This document shows positions 12,042 to 22,334 of a stretch of 64,000 bases of DNA, piece by piece (position 1 is the stretch's first letter; each line of letters opens with the position of its first letter). Made by a program: the position numbers and the translations under genes. The DNA is from Mytilus edulis (lineage: Eukaryota; Mollusca; Bivalvia; Mytilida; Mytilidae). The notes beneath the pieces were generated by a model, which saw only the letters and a list, made by a program, of their open reading frames with translations, did not search any database and was not told the origin of the DNA. The DNA is taken from positions 32,139,585 through 32,203,584 of the forward strand of contig NC_092345.1 in the NCBI RefSeq assembly GCF_963676685.1. The letters run 5' to 3'.

Positions 12042-12114
12042 ATGATATTCATTTATGTTTTAGTTTTTATTGCCAGCTGCGGTCATTTTGGAAAGGTGAC
12101 ATCTAACGGAAATG
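12042..12114 (+). CDS. Alternative first coding exon (1a) of the C1q-domain gene
   Basis: ATG starts a 24-codon signal-peptide exon: a hydrophobic core (IFIYVLVFIASC) followed by GHFGKVTSNGN, then donor GTAAAT after the first base of the next codon (phase 1). Exon 1b at 13968-14040 has the same length (73 nt), phase and final segment (GQFGKVTSNEN). Either can join exon 2 at 14556 and gives a 181-residue precursor. It may be a true alternative promoter and exon, or a remnant of a tandem gene duplication whose later exons were lost; no separate exons 2-3 are visible between 12115 and 13967. Confidence 0.65.
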
Positions 12115-12329
12115 GTAAATATTTTTAAAAGTTTATAACATTTAAACCACGTAATCAGTATCTATACAGTTAACCATTTGACTTTAAATTTATGATTACT
12201 TGGGTTTTTTTTACATGCATTTTTGATGGAGTTAAGTCAAATGATTTTTCATAGTGTGTCTTTTTATGTTGTAATGTTACACTACTGTCTCAGGTTAGGG
12301 TGGATGGTTGCTAACTAAACGAATTGAAA

Positions 12330-12400
12330 ACAACTGTCATATTTCTGACTTGGCACAGGCAATGTCCGAAAAAAAGAAAGTTAAACCTATAAGTTAGTTA
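12330..12400 (+). repeat. Partial copy of dispersed repeat R1
   Basis: It carries CAACTGTCATATTTCTGACT and TTGGCACAGGCA, the core words of the R1 family; truncated. Confidence 0.5.
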
Positions 12401-12637
12401 GTTAAACCTCCCATTTTTATAACATTTGTTTAATAATCCGTTATATTGGCAAATTTGGATGAACTACCTAAATCTACATAAATCAAAGAGATACAACACA
12501 ACTGACTAAACAATTCAAATATACCAATCAATATGACAAAGACGCCAACATTTTTTAGTCGTTAATACATACAGCAAATATTAACATAATGCCGTACTAG
12601 TATTCACTTTCCCGATAAAGTAAACACTGTAAAAAAA

Positions 12638-12802
12638 ATGTCCAAATCGCACCTCTGGACCCACCTGCACCATGCAGGAAAAGCCAAAGTAAAAAACCTG
12701 ATCGATGGATGCACAGATCAACCCCAAATCATAACAACCGACAAAGACGGACAATATATCGCATTTCATCTCCAATTCCAACCTGATACTCTTGGTGCTT
12801 GA
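12638..12802 (+). other. Orphan 54-codon frame of unknown status
   Basis: ATG to TGA; the frame is open for 14 more codons upstream. The stretch is GC-richer than its surroundings, and the residues look protein-like (WTHLHHAGKAKVKNL, then IITTDKDGQYIAFHLQF). No signal peptide, domain or splice partner is recognised. It lies in the intron between C1q exons 1a and 1b. It could be a fragment of an unrecognised mobile element; a function is not claimed. Confidence 0.2.
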
Positions 12803-12823
12803 AGATAAATAGCAAATTTTAAC

Positions 12824-12978
12824 AAAAATGTGATGGTATGTCCTGTAAATACAAATAGGTGACTTGGATGGTGAGTTGTCCCTTATCTATGTGACCGACA
12901 TCAACAGAAGGAGAAAGAAAACTCTTCATCCAAGTCACATATCCATATTTACAAGACATATCACCTCATATATGTTTA
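12824..12978. mobile_element. Short foldback (MITE-like), about 155 bp
   Basis: The left arm GTATGTCCTGTAAATA...GTGACTTGGATG is the reverse complement, with a few mismatches, of the right arm CATCCAAGTCAC...TATTTACAAGACATATC. Non-coding; sits in the C1q intron. Confidence 0.65.
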
Positions 12979-13324
12979 GATTAGCTATTTATCTATTAAT
13001 AGAAATTTGGACATTATATTAGCTACAAGAATATAAAAACGTCTAAAAGTATTTGGTATTCCAAAGGGAAAGACAGGTCTTTTCTTGTCTATGCAATAAT
13101 CATCTTAAAAACATTTCGTTTTAAAGCTGTCTGAACATTGTATCTTATAAAGATATTTTTGGTATGTACTTTTCAATGTACTTGGTGACGTCATATCTAC
13201 ATTTTGTTTATAATATTAAGAAGAAAACACAACAACAACTCCATTTCGTCTTTAGAATTGAAAACAATGTCTAAGAATACAGGTGAACAGATGCATTACT
13301 GAAGTTCCGATCATACCACGGGAA

Positions 13325-13530
13325 AAAATCACAAAAATACTGAGTTCCGAGGAAAATTAAAAAAGGAATGTCCCTAATCAAATGGCAAAATCAAAAGCTC
13401 AAACACATCACATGAATAAATAACAATTGTCATTTTCCTGTGCTGTAACAGACATTTTCTTATGTAGAAAATGGTTGTTCAAACCTGGTTAAATAGCTAG
13501 ATAAACCTCTCACTTGTATGACAGTCGCAT
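13325..13530 (+). repeat. Dispersed repeat family R1, plus copy
   Basis: Starts AAAATCACAAAAATACTGAG, continues TCCGAGGAAAATT and AATCAAATGGCAAAATCAAA, and ends in the CTCACTTGTATGACAGT stretch. It matches 17195-17410 and 28499-28665 and lies just upstream of C1q exon 1b. Confidence 0.65.
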
Positions 13531-13967
13531 CAAATTCCTTTATATTGACAAGTGTTGGAAAGTTATTTCAATAGATGTTTATATTTTATGGAAATTGATT
13601 TGAATTAAAAAAAAAAAAATCTTCCACTTTCTTCTTTATGATTTGTTTGGCCTAGAGCTTTTATGACCTATAGAGGTCAAGGAGGTACGTCGTCCAATTA
13701 AACAAGATTCAAAAGAATACACATGTAATACTAGTATTGCAGTTTTCGCAAGGTGTCAGCTAAAACAAAATCCGTATAATTTTAGAAAGTAATGATTGTG
13801 ACAATTTCTGATACTTGTATTTCAATACAATGAACAATATGTTACTGTGTTGCATGCAACCAAAAGGACATGTTAAGTGTATGGTTTCCTTTTAATGATA
13901 TTTGAAAATATAAATATAAATTATAAAAAAAAATGTGGATATGAAAGTGTTCCTAGTTAACATCAAA

Positions 13968-16842
13968 ATGGTATCTATCTATTTATTACTGTGTATTGGT
14001 ATTTGTGGTCAGTTTGGAAAGGTGACATCAAACGAAAATGGTAAATATTTTTCAAACTGTACACCATATAAACCATATAAACCTTCAGTCACCCAGTTAT
14101 TATCAAATCGGTGATTTACTATTTAACACTGTATTGTGTAGCGAAATCTGAAGCGCGAATTATGTTTATACTAACATGAGCAACACGACGGGTGCAATAT
14201 TTTGAAGCAGGATCTGCATACCCTTCCAGAACACCTGAGATCACTCCCAGTGTTTGGTGGGGTTCGTGTTGCTAAGTCTTTAATTTTCCATGTGTTTTAG
14301 GCATGGCATTGTAAGCTCATTTTCGATTCATGATTTTAAATATCTCTCTGGTATCTTTCGCCACTCTTTTAATTTCGCAACATTTACAAAATTGATAGCA
14401 CAGCATGTATTAAAGCATGTATAATGAAAAAAAATCTTTCAAAATATTCGGTTCAAACATCCAGTCTTTACTTATTTTTTTTTTCATTCAGACATTTACT
14501 TTTGTCTATAAATCAAATGATTTCTTGTTTTAATATTTATCTGATTATGTTGTAGACAAGAAGATTTGTGTATCCGAAGAATTTATGAGAAAGATGATGA
14601 AAGGATACTGTAAAAACCCCGCGCCCGGTAAGAAACAGAAAAAAATCACTTGTTTGGTAAATTTTTACTGCATGTGCTCAAATGAAATGCATCGGGTGAA
14701 ATAATTCAAAAACTACAAAGAAAAACATGGCTTCATTGAAGTCTGCAAAACTTTATAAAACTTTTATATAATAGTTCGTTTCTATGTATGGTGCATTGTA
14801 GTTTTTTGTTGAACTTCAGTGTCTCAACTGTTTCCTTATTTTCCTCTTATAGTTGATGTGTAAGCCCTTGGTTTAATTTGTAACCAGGATTTGTTTTCTC
14901 TAAATCGATTTATGACTTTTGAACAGCAGTATAATACACTTGCCTTTATCTTGACACCTTCTGTAGCGATTTTTTTTATCCGAAATCTACAAGAAGTTTT
15001 TATTCCGTCAAATGAAGCCTGATATTCTCTAAATGCATATGGGTCCACAGACTTTCAGTGTTGTAATATAATTCTTATATGATTTGCATATTAGGGAATA
15101 CGTTGATATGAATAGTCGTCGAGAGGACTTCCAGTAGTTGATCTTGACGTTGGTTATTTTTCGATAGACGACGTTGACCGAACTTCTTTTCGTAACCAAT
15201 ATAAACAAGATGGTAGCGATTATAACACTAGTCTGTTTCCCGGCCGTTATTGAAATTCTTGTTAATATTTGTATATTCCGAAGGCATACTGAATGTTTTA
15301 CGGAGGGGACCAACCTATTATAACACCGACGTTAACAAAATCTATTTTCACTTCACGTTAATCGTTAAATTAAACAATAAAAACAAAAACATTCGTTTAA
15401 ATGATAATAAGAGTTTTTGCAGTCTATTTTTTTTTTTTTATCAGATAGCAAATTTCATTGAGTACATATTTTTGTGTTAACCCGGCAACAAATATATTCG
15501 TGCGCCAGACCTATTCAATGACATAAATATACAATTTACGTGTGATAGAGGTAACGAGTGTGAAAAGTATATTCCTTATCTCCAATTTTAAAGAATTATA
15601 AGTATTAAAAGCCTTTTTAAAGGAATTTATTGGTGTATAAACTGGACCAAGTCACTCATGATTCATAAAAGTCCTTCGGACTGGTATTTGTTTGTAAGTG
15701 AATTGGTCGAGTTTTATACACAAATAAATTCCTTTGAAAAGGCGTTTAATCCTATAATAACGGTAAACGTGGTACTCATTGGAGGAATGCAGTAAAGATA
15801 AACGCAAAGGTATATTTTCCACGTGCAGAAAATGAAAGAGGACGATCTTTCATTTAGTATACAACTGTAAAAGAGAGACGACGAAAGAAATCAGAGGGAT
15901 AGTCAAACTCATAAATCGAAAATAAACTGACCACGACATGGCTAAAAATGAAAAAGACAAACAGACAAACAATAGTACACATGCCACAACATGGAAAACT
16001 AAAGACTAAGCAACACGAAGCCCACCAAAAACTGGGGATGATCCCAGGTGCTCCGGAAGGGTAAGCAGATGCTGCTCCAAATGTGGCACCCGTCGTGTAC
16101 TCATGTTATACCAAATCCAATAAATAGTCTAATTCGGTAGGTCACATTCATGGGAGTGGGATTGTAACTCACATGGGCATTAATGCATACACATTTGTTC
16201 ACTTAAAAATACTACTTCGCATTATAACTACAAATCGCACTTCAACGTCCCGTTTGCATTTCTGAGTCCTACAAATTCATTTTGTTTACACTTTGCAGCG
16301 AATAGCTGTCATGACGAGCGCACTGTTGAAAAACCAACTCTGCTTTTTAAATTAATCTTAAATCGTGTTCATTAATAGTTTGTTAAATTTATTATTTTAT
16401 GAAACCAATTATACATGTATAAGCTTCTTTATATTTTGCAGCTCATAAAGAAAGACCTGTATTTTTTGCATCCTTGAAAACGCACCCGTTTACTCTAAAT
16501 GGTATAAATGATGTATTAAAGTTCGATGACGTCAGGATAAACAGGGGTGATGGATATAATCCTTCAAATGGCGTCTTTGCCGCACCGCGCAGTGGAATAT
16601 ATCAGATATCATGTATGCTCCTTGGAGAGAAATCAAACCGTGTACAGTACCAACTTATGAAAAATAATTCAGTTTATACCTATGGGTATGTTGGCAACCA
16701 AGACCATGATTCCCAGAGTATAAGTTCAATACTTGACCTTAAGCAAGGGGATCGTGTTTTTATACAACACAGAGTGAATGGAGTACAGAAGATTTATGGT
16801 GGCAATTACTCTACCTTCTCTGGCTACTTTTTGCAAGAATAA
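13968..16842 (+). CDS. Secreted C1q-domain-containing protein (C1qDC)
   Basis: Three coding exons: 13968-14040, 14556-14627 and 16442-16842, all GT-AG, both junctions in phase 1, giving 181 residues. Exon 1 encodes a signal peptide (MVSIYLLLCIGICG...). Exon 2 encodes a short linker with two cysteines (KKICVSEEF, GYCKNPAP), possibly for disulfide-linked oligomers. Exon 3 encodes the whole globular C1q domain, residues about 53-181: RPVFFASL, then LKFDDVRINRGDGYNPSNG, VFAAPRSGIYQISCMLL, LKQGDRVFIQHR and, at the end, FSGYFLQE, with the aromatic and glycine positions typical of the family. There is no collagen-like region, so it is a short secreted (sghC1q) type. Bivalve C1qDC proteins are known as extracellular pattern-recognition lectins; the ligand of this one is unknown. 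An alternative first exon lies at 12042-12114. Confidence 0.92.
14165..14375 (+). repeat. Dispersed repeat family R2, plus copy
   Basis: Contains ACATGAGCAACACGACGGGT, CCTTCCAGAACACCTGAGAT and CACTCCCAGTGTTTGGTGGG, then CTCTGGTATCTTTCGCCACT. The inverted copy is at 15865-16140; the two flank C1q exon 2. A fragment of the family is at about 10725-10780. Confidence 0.65.
14800..14960 (+). repeat. Probable dispersed repeat fragment
   Basis: Words such as AAATCGATTTATGACTTTTG and AACAGCAGTATAATACACTT look like a repeat I associate with mussel genomes. Within the window only this copy is clear, so the assignment rests on memory. Confidence 0.3.
15598..15752. mobile_element. Foldback (MITE-like), about 155 bp
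   Basis: AAGCCTTTTTAAAGGAATTT at the left pairs with AAATTCCTTTGAAAAGGCGT at the right; the inner arms ATAAACTGGACCAAGTCACT and GTGAATTGGTCGAGTTTTAT also pair. The centre AGTCCTTCGGACT is a perfect small hairpin. Non-coding; in the C1q intron between exons 2 and 3. Confidence 0.7.
15865..16140 (-). repeat. Dispersed repeat family R2, minus copy
   Basis: Includes CAACACGAAGCCCACCAAAA, GGGGATGATCCCAGGTGCTC and CACCCGTCGTGTACTCATGT, the reverse complement of the 14165-14375 copy with substitutions. Confidence 0.65.
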
Positions 16843-16843
16843 A
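16838..16843 (+). terminator. Poly(A) signal overlapping the C1q stop codon
   Basis: AATAAA begins in the last Glu codon and contains the TAA stop (16840-16842). A GU-rich stretch (TTTTTGTGTCTGTTTTT, 16859-16875) follows at the normal distance for the downstream element, so the 3' UTR may be only about 15-25 nt. A longer UTR cannot be excluded. Confidence 0.5.
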
Positions 16844-16859
16844 AATATTCATCTTGAAT

Positions 16860-18348
16860 TTTTGTGTCTGTTTTTATTTCAGTGCTTTAAATAACTTCTG
16901 TTGCGTGTTGATAGTGTTTGCGAACCATAAATTGTTCACTCGATATGTGCAAAAATATTCAGGGAATAACATATATACAAACCAAGAAACGGTTAATCAA
17001 TGCGTTAGGTACAATGAATTTCCATTTTACCTTTTTATGAATTTTGGGTCCTAGGTGCTCTTCGGCTTCGTACTATATTATGCCCTTTTTTTTAAATTCA
17101 ATCCTGGCATCTATGATGATTTTATTTGAATTAGAACTTCAAAAAATATTTTAGCTTGATTGTAGATGAAACAATTTCTTTAAATGCTAGGAAAAAGTAA
17201 AATCACAAAAATACTGAACTCCGAGGAAAATTCAAAAACGAAAAGTCCTGAATCAAATGGCAAAATCAAAGTATAAAACACATCAAACGAATGGACAACG
17301 ACTGTCATATTCCTGACTTGGCACAGGCATTTTCAAATGTAGAAAATGGTGGATTGAACCTTGTTTTATAGCGCTAAGCCTCTCACTTTTATGACAATCA
17401 CATCAAATCCGTTATTTTTACAATGATGCGTGAACAAAACAGACATAATCGGTAGAAAAAAGTCAAAATAGGGCTAAAGCAACAGTAATAAAAAATACAG
17501 CACTATTACTGTTGGTCCACATCTCTTTTTTAGAAAGTCTTCAAATATGCACCGAAATACATTGTGGGAATTGAGTTGACTAAACAGTTTTAAAAATGCG
17601 GTAATCAAACGATATAAATGTGAATAAGACAGTGGAAATGACAAAATAATTTATGCACAGGTTACAATGCAGTCCTCAATTATTTGGTATATTCAGGACT
17701 GTTTATATAGCACTGATCCTGGCATGTAATAGGTACCGTTCTGTTAAATTCTTAGGATGCCAGTGGACAAAACGTTCGGCTTTACAACCATGACGATTTT
17801 GCTCGCAGTGGCGTGCTTTGCATAACCCAATTCGTAATTGAGAGTATCGGAATCATGAACATGTCCACAGCACATACGAAAAGCGCATACACTTTACAAT
17901 TCGTCACTGCCAAGCTGCTGACCAATAATGAAGTTATTAATGAGAAAGGTGTGACGAAAACCGTTAAGTTCATCAAACATTTTAAAAATTCTCAAAGTAT
18001 CAAAACTATCTGACAGACGTGCGTGTGACTAAAATATCTCTTGGGTAAACGAACGGACAGACAGACAGACGATGGGACAAAGTAAATATATATGTATATC
18101 CCAATTTTAGCGTTGGGTGATTTGTATATCTTGATATATGCATATGTCAAGATCAACAGTCAAAATGAACAATCACGTATCCCATGCATTATTCAACTTT
18201 TTTTAAAACTTTACAACTATCTTTACAAGAAACAAGAGTGCACACGCCGAAATGTCTCGCCTTCTGTACTATCAATTGATATTATGTTGATTGTCCTAAA
18301 TATAAAGCTTTACTACATCTATCACATAAAATTAACATGATCCAAGAA
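16860..18348. other. Intergenic region after the C1q gene
   Basis: Holds an R1 repeat copy (17195-17410) and a region 17750-18075 with short open frames that ends in a GACA microsatellite (18056-18073), a layout typical of mollusc repeats. No gene is supported. Confidence 0.45.
17195..17410 (+). repeat. Dispersed repeat family R1, plus copy
   Basis: AAAATCACAAAAATACTGAA, CTCCGAGGAAAATT, ACTGTCATATTCCTGACTTG and GTAGAAAATGGTGG; the best preserved R1 copy in the window. Confidence 0.7.
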
Positions 18349-18854
18349 CTAGAGGTTCTCAAGAGCCTGTGTCGCTCACCTGTTACTGTATTTACTGATG
18401 TCGGCCATCTTGGTTGGTAAGCGGGGTCATTAGACACTTTTTTGAAATAGATACCCTAGTAAAGATTGTGGCCAAGTTTGGTTAAATTTGGCCCATAGTT
18501 TTAGAAAAGAAGATTTTTGTACAAGTTACAAAAATGACGAAAAGTTGTTCAATATTGACTATAAAGGACAATAACTCCTTAAGGGGTCCTCTAACAATTT
18601 TGATCATGTTGACTTATTTGTAGATCTTACTTTGCTGAACATTATTGCTGTTTACAGTTTATCTCTATCTATAATAGTATTCAAGATAACCAAAAACTGT
18701 TAAATTTCCTTAAAATTACCAATTTTAGGGCAGCAACCCAACAACAGGTTGTCGGATTCATCTGAAAATTTGTGAGGGGATAGATCTGATTCTGATGGAC
18801 ATTTAAATCTTAAAAGATTTTCCCTAAATGTCTTAGTTTCAAAGATATAAAGCA
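18349..18854 (+). repeat. Head fragment of the hairpin-ended element
   Basis: Starts CTAGAGGTTCTCAAGAGCCT and follows the 7248-9058 element for one unit, then stops where a complete copy begins at 18855. It is a tandem or nested partial copy. Confidence 0.7.
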
Positions 18855-20095
18855 ACTAGAGGCTCTAAAGAGCCTGTGTCGTTCACCTTGGTCTATGTGA
18901 ATATTAAACAATGGACACAGATTGATTCATGACAAAATTGTGTTTTGGTGATGGTGATGTGTTTGTAGATCTTACTTTACTAAACATTCTTGCTGCTTAC
19001 AATTCTCTCTATCTATAACAGTACTTTCTGTGGAAAATGTTATTGAAAATCTTCAAATTTTAAGAAAATTGTTAAAAATTGACTATGAAGGGCAATAACT
19101 CCTTAGGGGGTCAATTGACTATTTTGGTCATACTGACTTATTTTTAGTTCTTACTTTGCTGTACATTATTGATGTTTACAGTTTATCTCTATCTATAATA
19201 ATATTCAAGATAATAACAAAAAAAGAGCAACCTAACAACCGATTATCCGATTCATCTGAAAATTCCAGGGCAGATAGATCGTGACCTGATCAACAATTTT
19301 ACTTCCTGTCAGATTTGCTCTTAATGCTTTGGTTTTTGAGTTATAAGCCAAAAACTGCATTTTACCCCCATGTTCTATTTTTAGCCATGGCGGCCATCTT
19401 GGTTTGTTGGCCGAGTTACAGGGCACATGTTTTTAACTAGATACCCCAATGATGATTATGGCTAAGTTTGGTTAAATTTGGCACAGTAGTTTCAGTGAAG
19501 AAGATTTTTCTAAAAGATTACTAAGATTTACGAAAAATGGTAAAAAATTGACTATAAAGGGCAATAACTCCTTAAGGGGTTGACTGACAATTTTGGTCAA
19601 GTTGACTTATTTGTAGGTCTTATTTTGCTGAACATTATTGCTGTTTACAGTTTATCTCTATCTATAATAGTATTCAAGATAATAACCAAAAACTGCAAAA
19701 TTTCCTTAAAATAACCAACTCAGGGGCAGCAACCCAACAACAAGTTGTCCGATTCATCTGAAAATTTCAGGGCAGATAGATCTTGACCTGATCAACAATT
19801 TTACCCCTGTCAGATTTGCTTAAATGCTTTGGTTTTAAAGATATAAGCCAAAATATACATGTTACCCCTGTGTTCTATTTTTAGCCATGGTGGCCATCTT
19901 GGTTTGATGGCCAGGTCATTGGACACATTTTTTAAACTAGATACCCCAAGGATGATTGTGGCCATGTTTAGTTAAATTTGGCCCAGTAGTTTCAGAGAAG
20001 AAGATTTTTGTACAAGTTTACGGACGACGGACGACGGACGCAGGACGCCAAGTGATGAGAAAAGCTCACGTGACCTTTCAGGTCAGGTGAGCTAA
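18855..20095 (+). repeat. Second copy of the hairpin-ended element
   Basis: Starts CTAGAGGCTCTAAAGAGCCT, like 7248, and ends AGGTGAGCTAA, like 9058. Internal GACTAT words lie at 19081 and 19550, so the unit spacing differs from the first copy. A GGACGACGGACGACGGAC stretch precedes the terminal hairpin. Divergence from the first copy is substantial, so this is the older insertion. Confidence 0.75.
20063..20093 (+). repeat. Terminal hairpin of the second copy
   Basis: AGCTCAC pairs with GTGAGCT and TGACCT with AGGTCA around TTC. Compared with 9027-9057, two inner base pairs have changed on both strands, keeping the stem intact. Confidence 0.65.
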
Positions 20096-22334
20096 AAAGA
20101 GGTCAAGGTCAGATATATCAAACTGGAATTACATGTATATCTTACAATCAATCCATACACCAAATATTCTTTAAATATAGTTGACCTAGTGAACATCTAA
20201 GAAACAAACTTAATAAGGAAAACTAAACATTGGTTAAATATGTTTTCCCAATCTTTTGACTCATGTTGATCCTAATTCAGATTTAAAATCAATTGATGTG
20301 ACAGTATGTTGACTTGGCATAATCTGTGCAGGTCTGTTTGTTTAGAATTATATGGTTATATTCTAAATTCAAAGCACTTCAGAAAACAAAATTGTTCATC
20401 ACAAACAAGTTTCTTAACGTACACACAGGTCTTCAAGACTTTACCACACAAAAGTCACTGTAACTAACAGATACATTTATAAGCTTTTCTCGATTTGTTA
20501 TGGTTTGAGAGCTGTCTTCTTTTATGCCAAACATGTTTTTGAATCAAAGTTAAATGTTTCATACAAGGTTGATCTAATTATTACCTTTCCATATTAATTT
20601 TTTGGGGGGTTCTACACATAGTATAAATTATTAATGAACATTACTGTACAGAATTTTAAAATGTGATGTTTTTATCTGGAAAGGATTCATAATGGCAGAT
20701 TCAGGGGTTGGTGTTTAAATCAGAGGCATGAAAAGAACAGTTACAAATGAATATAAAGTTAATCCACCACTAAAATCTTATGTCTATCAACCCTAGTCTA
20801 CATATACAGCAACTATTTGTACTGAGTATTTAATATCACCAACTCAGTCTGAAAAATAGGGTTGACATAGCAAAATTCTAGTTTAACTCATTATCTTTCG
20901 GACAATTCAGTACTTTTTTTGGTACTGATAAACAGATTGTATTTGCCTGCAAGCAATGTGTCTGAACAGTACTGACTTAACTGCAGTGAATAAGTAAGTC
21001 TGAAATTGACTGAAAAAACTGAAATGACTGATTGATTTATTATTCAGTCTTTTTAAGTGTGTTCAGATTAAAATGACAATTTCAGTTCAAAACTGATTTA
21101 CTGGGGGTTTAACTTTCAAAATTTTCTTCCACTTTTGATGGTTTGATCATTTCATACCTTATTTTGTATGGAGTTCCACACTTAACTTCTAGGAAGAAAG
21201 CAATGTATAGTACACATGTTTTTATTTATTGACTCTTTTACATGTTCATTAAAACAATTGACATCATATATAAATAAAATTTAACAGTTTAAACATGAGA
21301 ATAGGTCATTAAGATGGTACCCAACACTTTCACTAAAATCAATTTAGCTCGTTTAATTTTCATAAAATTTTGACAAAGTATTTACTTTAACCCTTTAACC
21401 AAAATATATAAATTTTAAAAATTTTGAACCAACCATTTTATCAGAAAAATTAGACTGGTTATATATATCAGTTTGACAAACACCAATTTTGATCATTGAG
21501 AAGCTTAATATTCCCTTTACAACACAACATAATTAAAACGTTTAGCTGATTTTACAGAGGTATCTCCCTGTAGTGTTAGGTACCACCTTAATATATCTTT
21601 TGTAAAGAAATAATCTAGTAGTTATTCATTGTTGAACCAGGACATACAATGAATTTTCTATGGAATTTTGAAATATGTAAACCAAACGTGTCTACTCAGT
21701 TCATCAGGCATTTGGTTTCAAATTAATATGAAATATAGTTTTCTCATGGTTTTATCACATTTTGCAATCAAAACACACACAAAGAAGTGTATATTTAAAA
21801 AAAATGTTATTTGCCTTTTTAAGTTTTTAAATAAATGATCCCAAATTTAACACAATGATTTAGAAAAAAAATAATTTTGAGAACATTGAACTATCTTTAA
21901 ACTGATAAATCAACCTCAGTTGAATAATATTGACAGAAATCTTGCTTCCAAGAATGAAGTTTTTGTTAAACTATGTGAAAATATGGGTATTCAGTCCTTC
22001 AGTGGCTTTTGATAAAAAAAAAAAAAAAAAAAAAAAAAGCCTGCAGATACAAACTGAATTTCTTTCTCACATGATTTTAAACAACAACAATGAAAACATT
22101 TCATTGCGTTTGAATTTAAATGAATGTTGATGAAATGAACCATCTATGGTAATGTATATGCACATTTTGAAATCCCACATAACTTGTAAGAACTTTTGCT
22201 ATACATTTGACACGGGGAAAATATGCCAGCTGTAAAACAAAGTTATTTCAAAGTATCTTCCAAAAATGATGGTCCACAATTATATCACATTCTCTCTTCC
22301 TCTCCCAAGATGAATAAATAAATGATAAATGTCC
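20096..22334. other. Region downstream of COPZ, including its 3' UTR
   Basis: No other gene is seen. The COPZ stop is at 22335-22337, so the 3' UTR lies in the upper part of this stretch; its end cannot be placed confidently. It contains a TTAA-flanked MITE (21309-21591) and a run of 22-23 A at about 22016-22038. Confidence 0.45.
21309..21591. mobile_element. TTAA-flanked MITE, about 283 bp
   Basis: The ends are TTAAGATGGTACCCAACACT and, inverted, AGTGTTAGGTACCACCTTAA. Both outer ends are TTAA, the target duplicated by piggyBac-like transposases, so I infer a non-autonomous piggyBac-type element. It is AT-rich and non-coding. Confidence 0.7.

Noticed and set aside
13186..13193. TGACGTCA (CRE) upstream of C1q exon 1b
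   Set aside because: A single octamer 780 bp from the start codon with no counterpart before exon 1a; another sits in a COPZ intron repeat, so it is weak evidence of regulation.
14836..15313. Two overlapping minus-strand frames of 70 and 94 codons
   Set aside because: They lie over a probable dispersed repeat, have no domain, and the longer frame is split from the other without splice signals.
17757..18013. Open frames resembling a small secreted protein (MPVDKTFGFTTMTILLAVAC then stop) and a following 66-codon frame
   Set aside because: The first frame stops after about 22 codons, the two are out of phase, and the region ends in a GACA microsatellite typical of a repeat tail.
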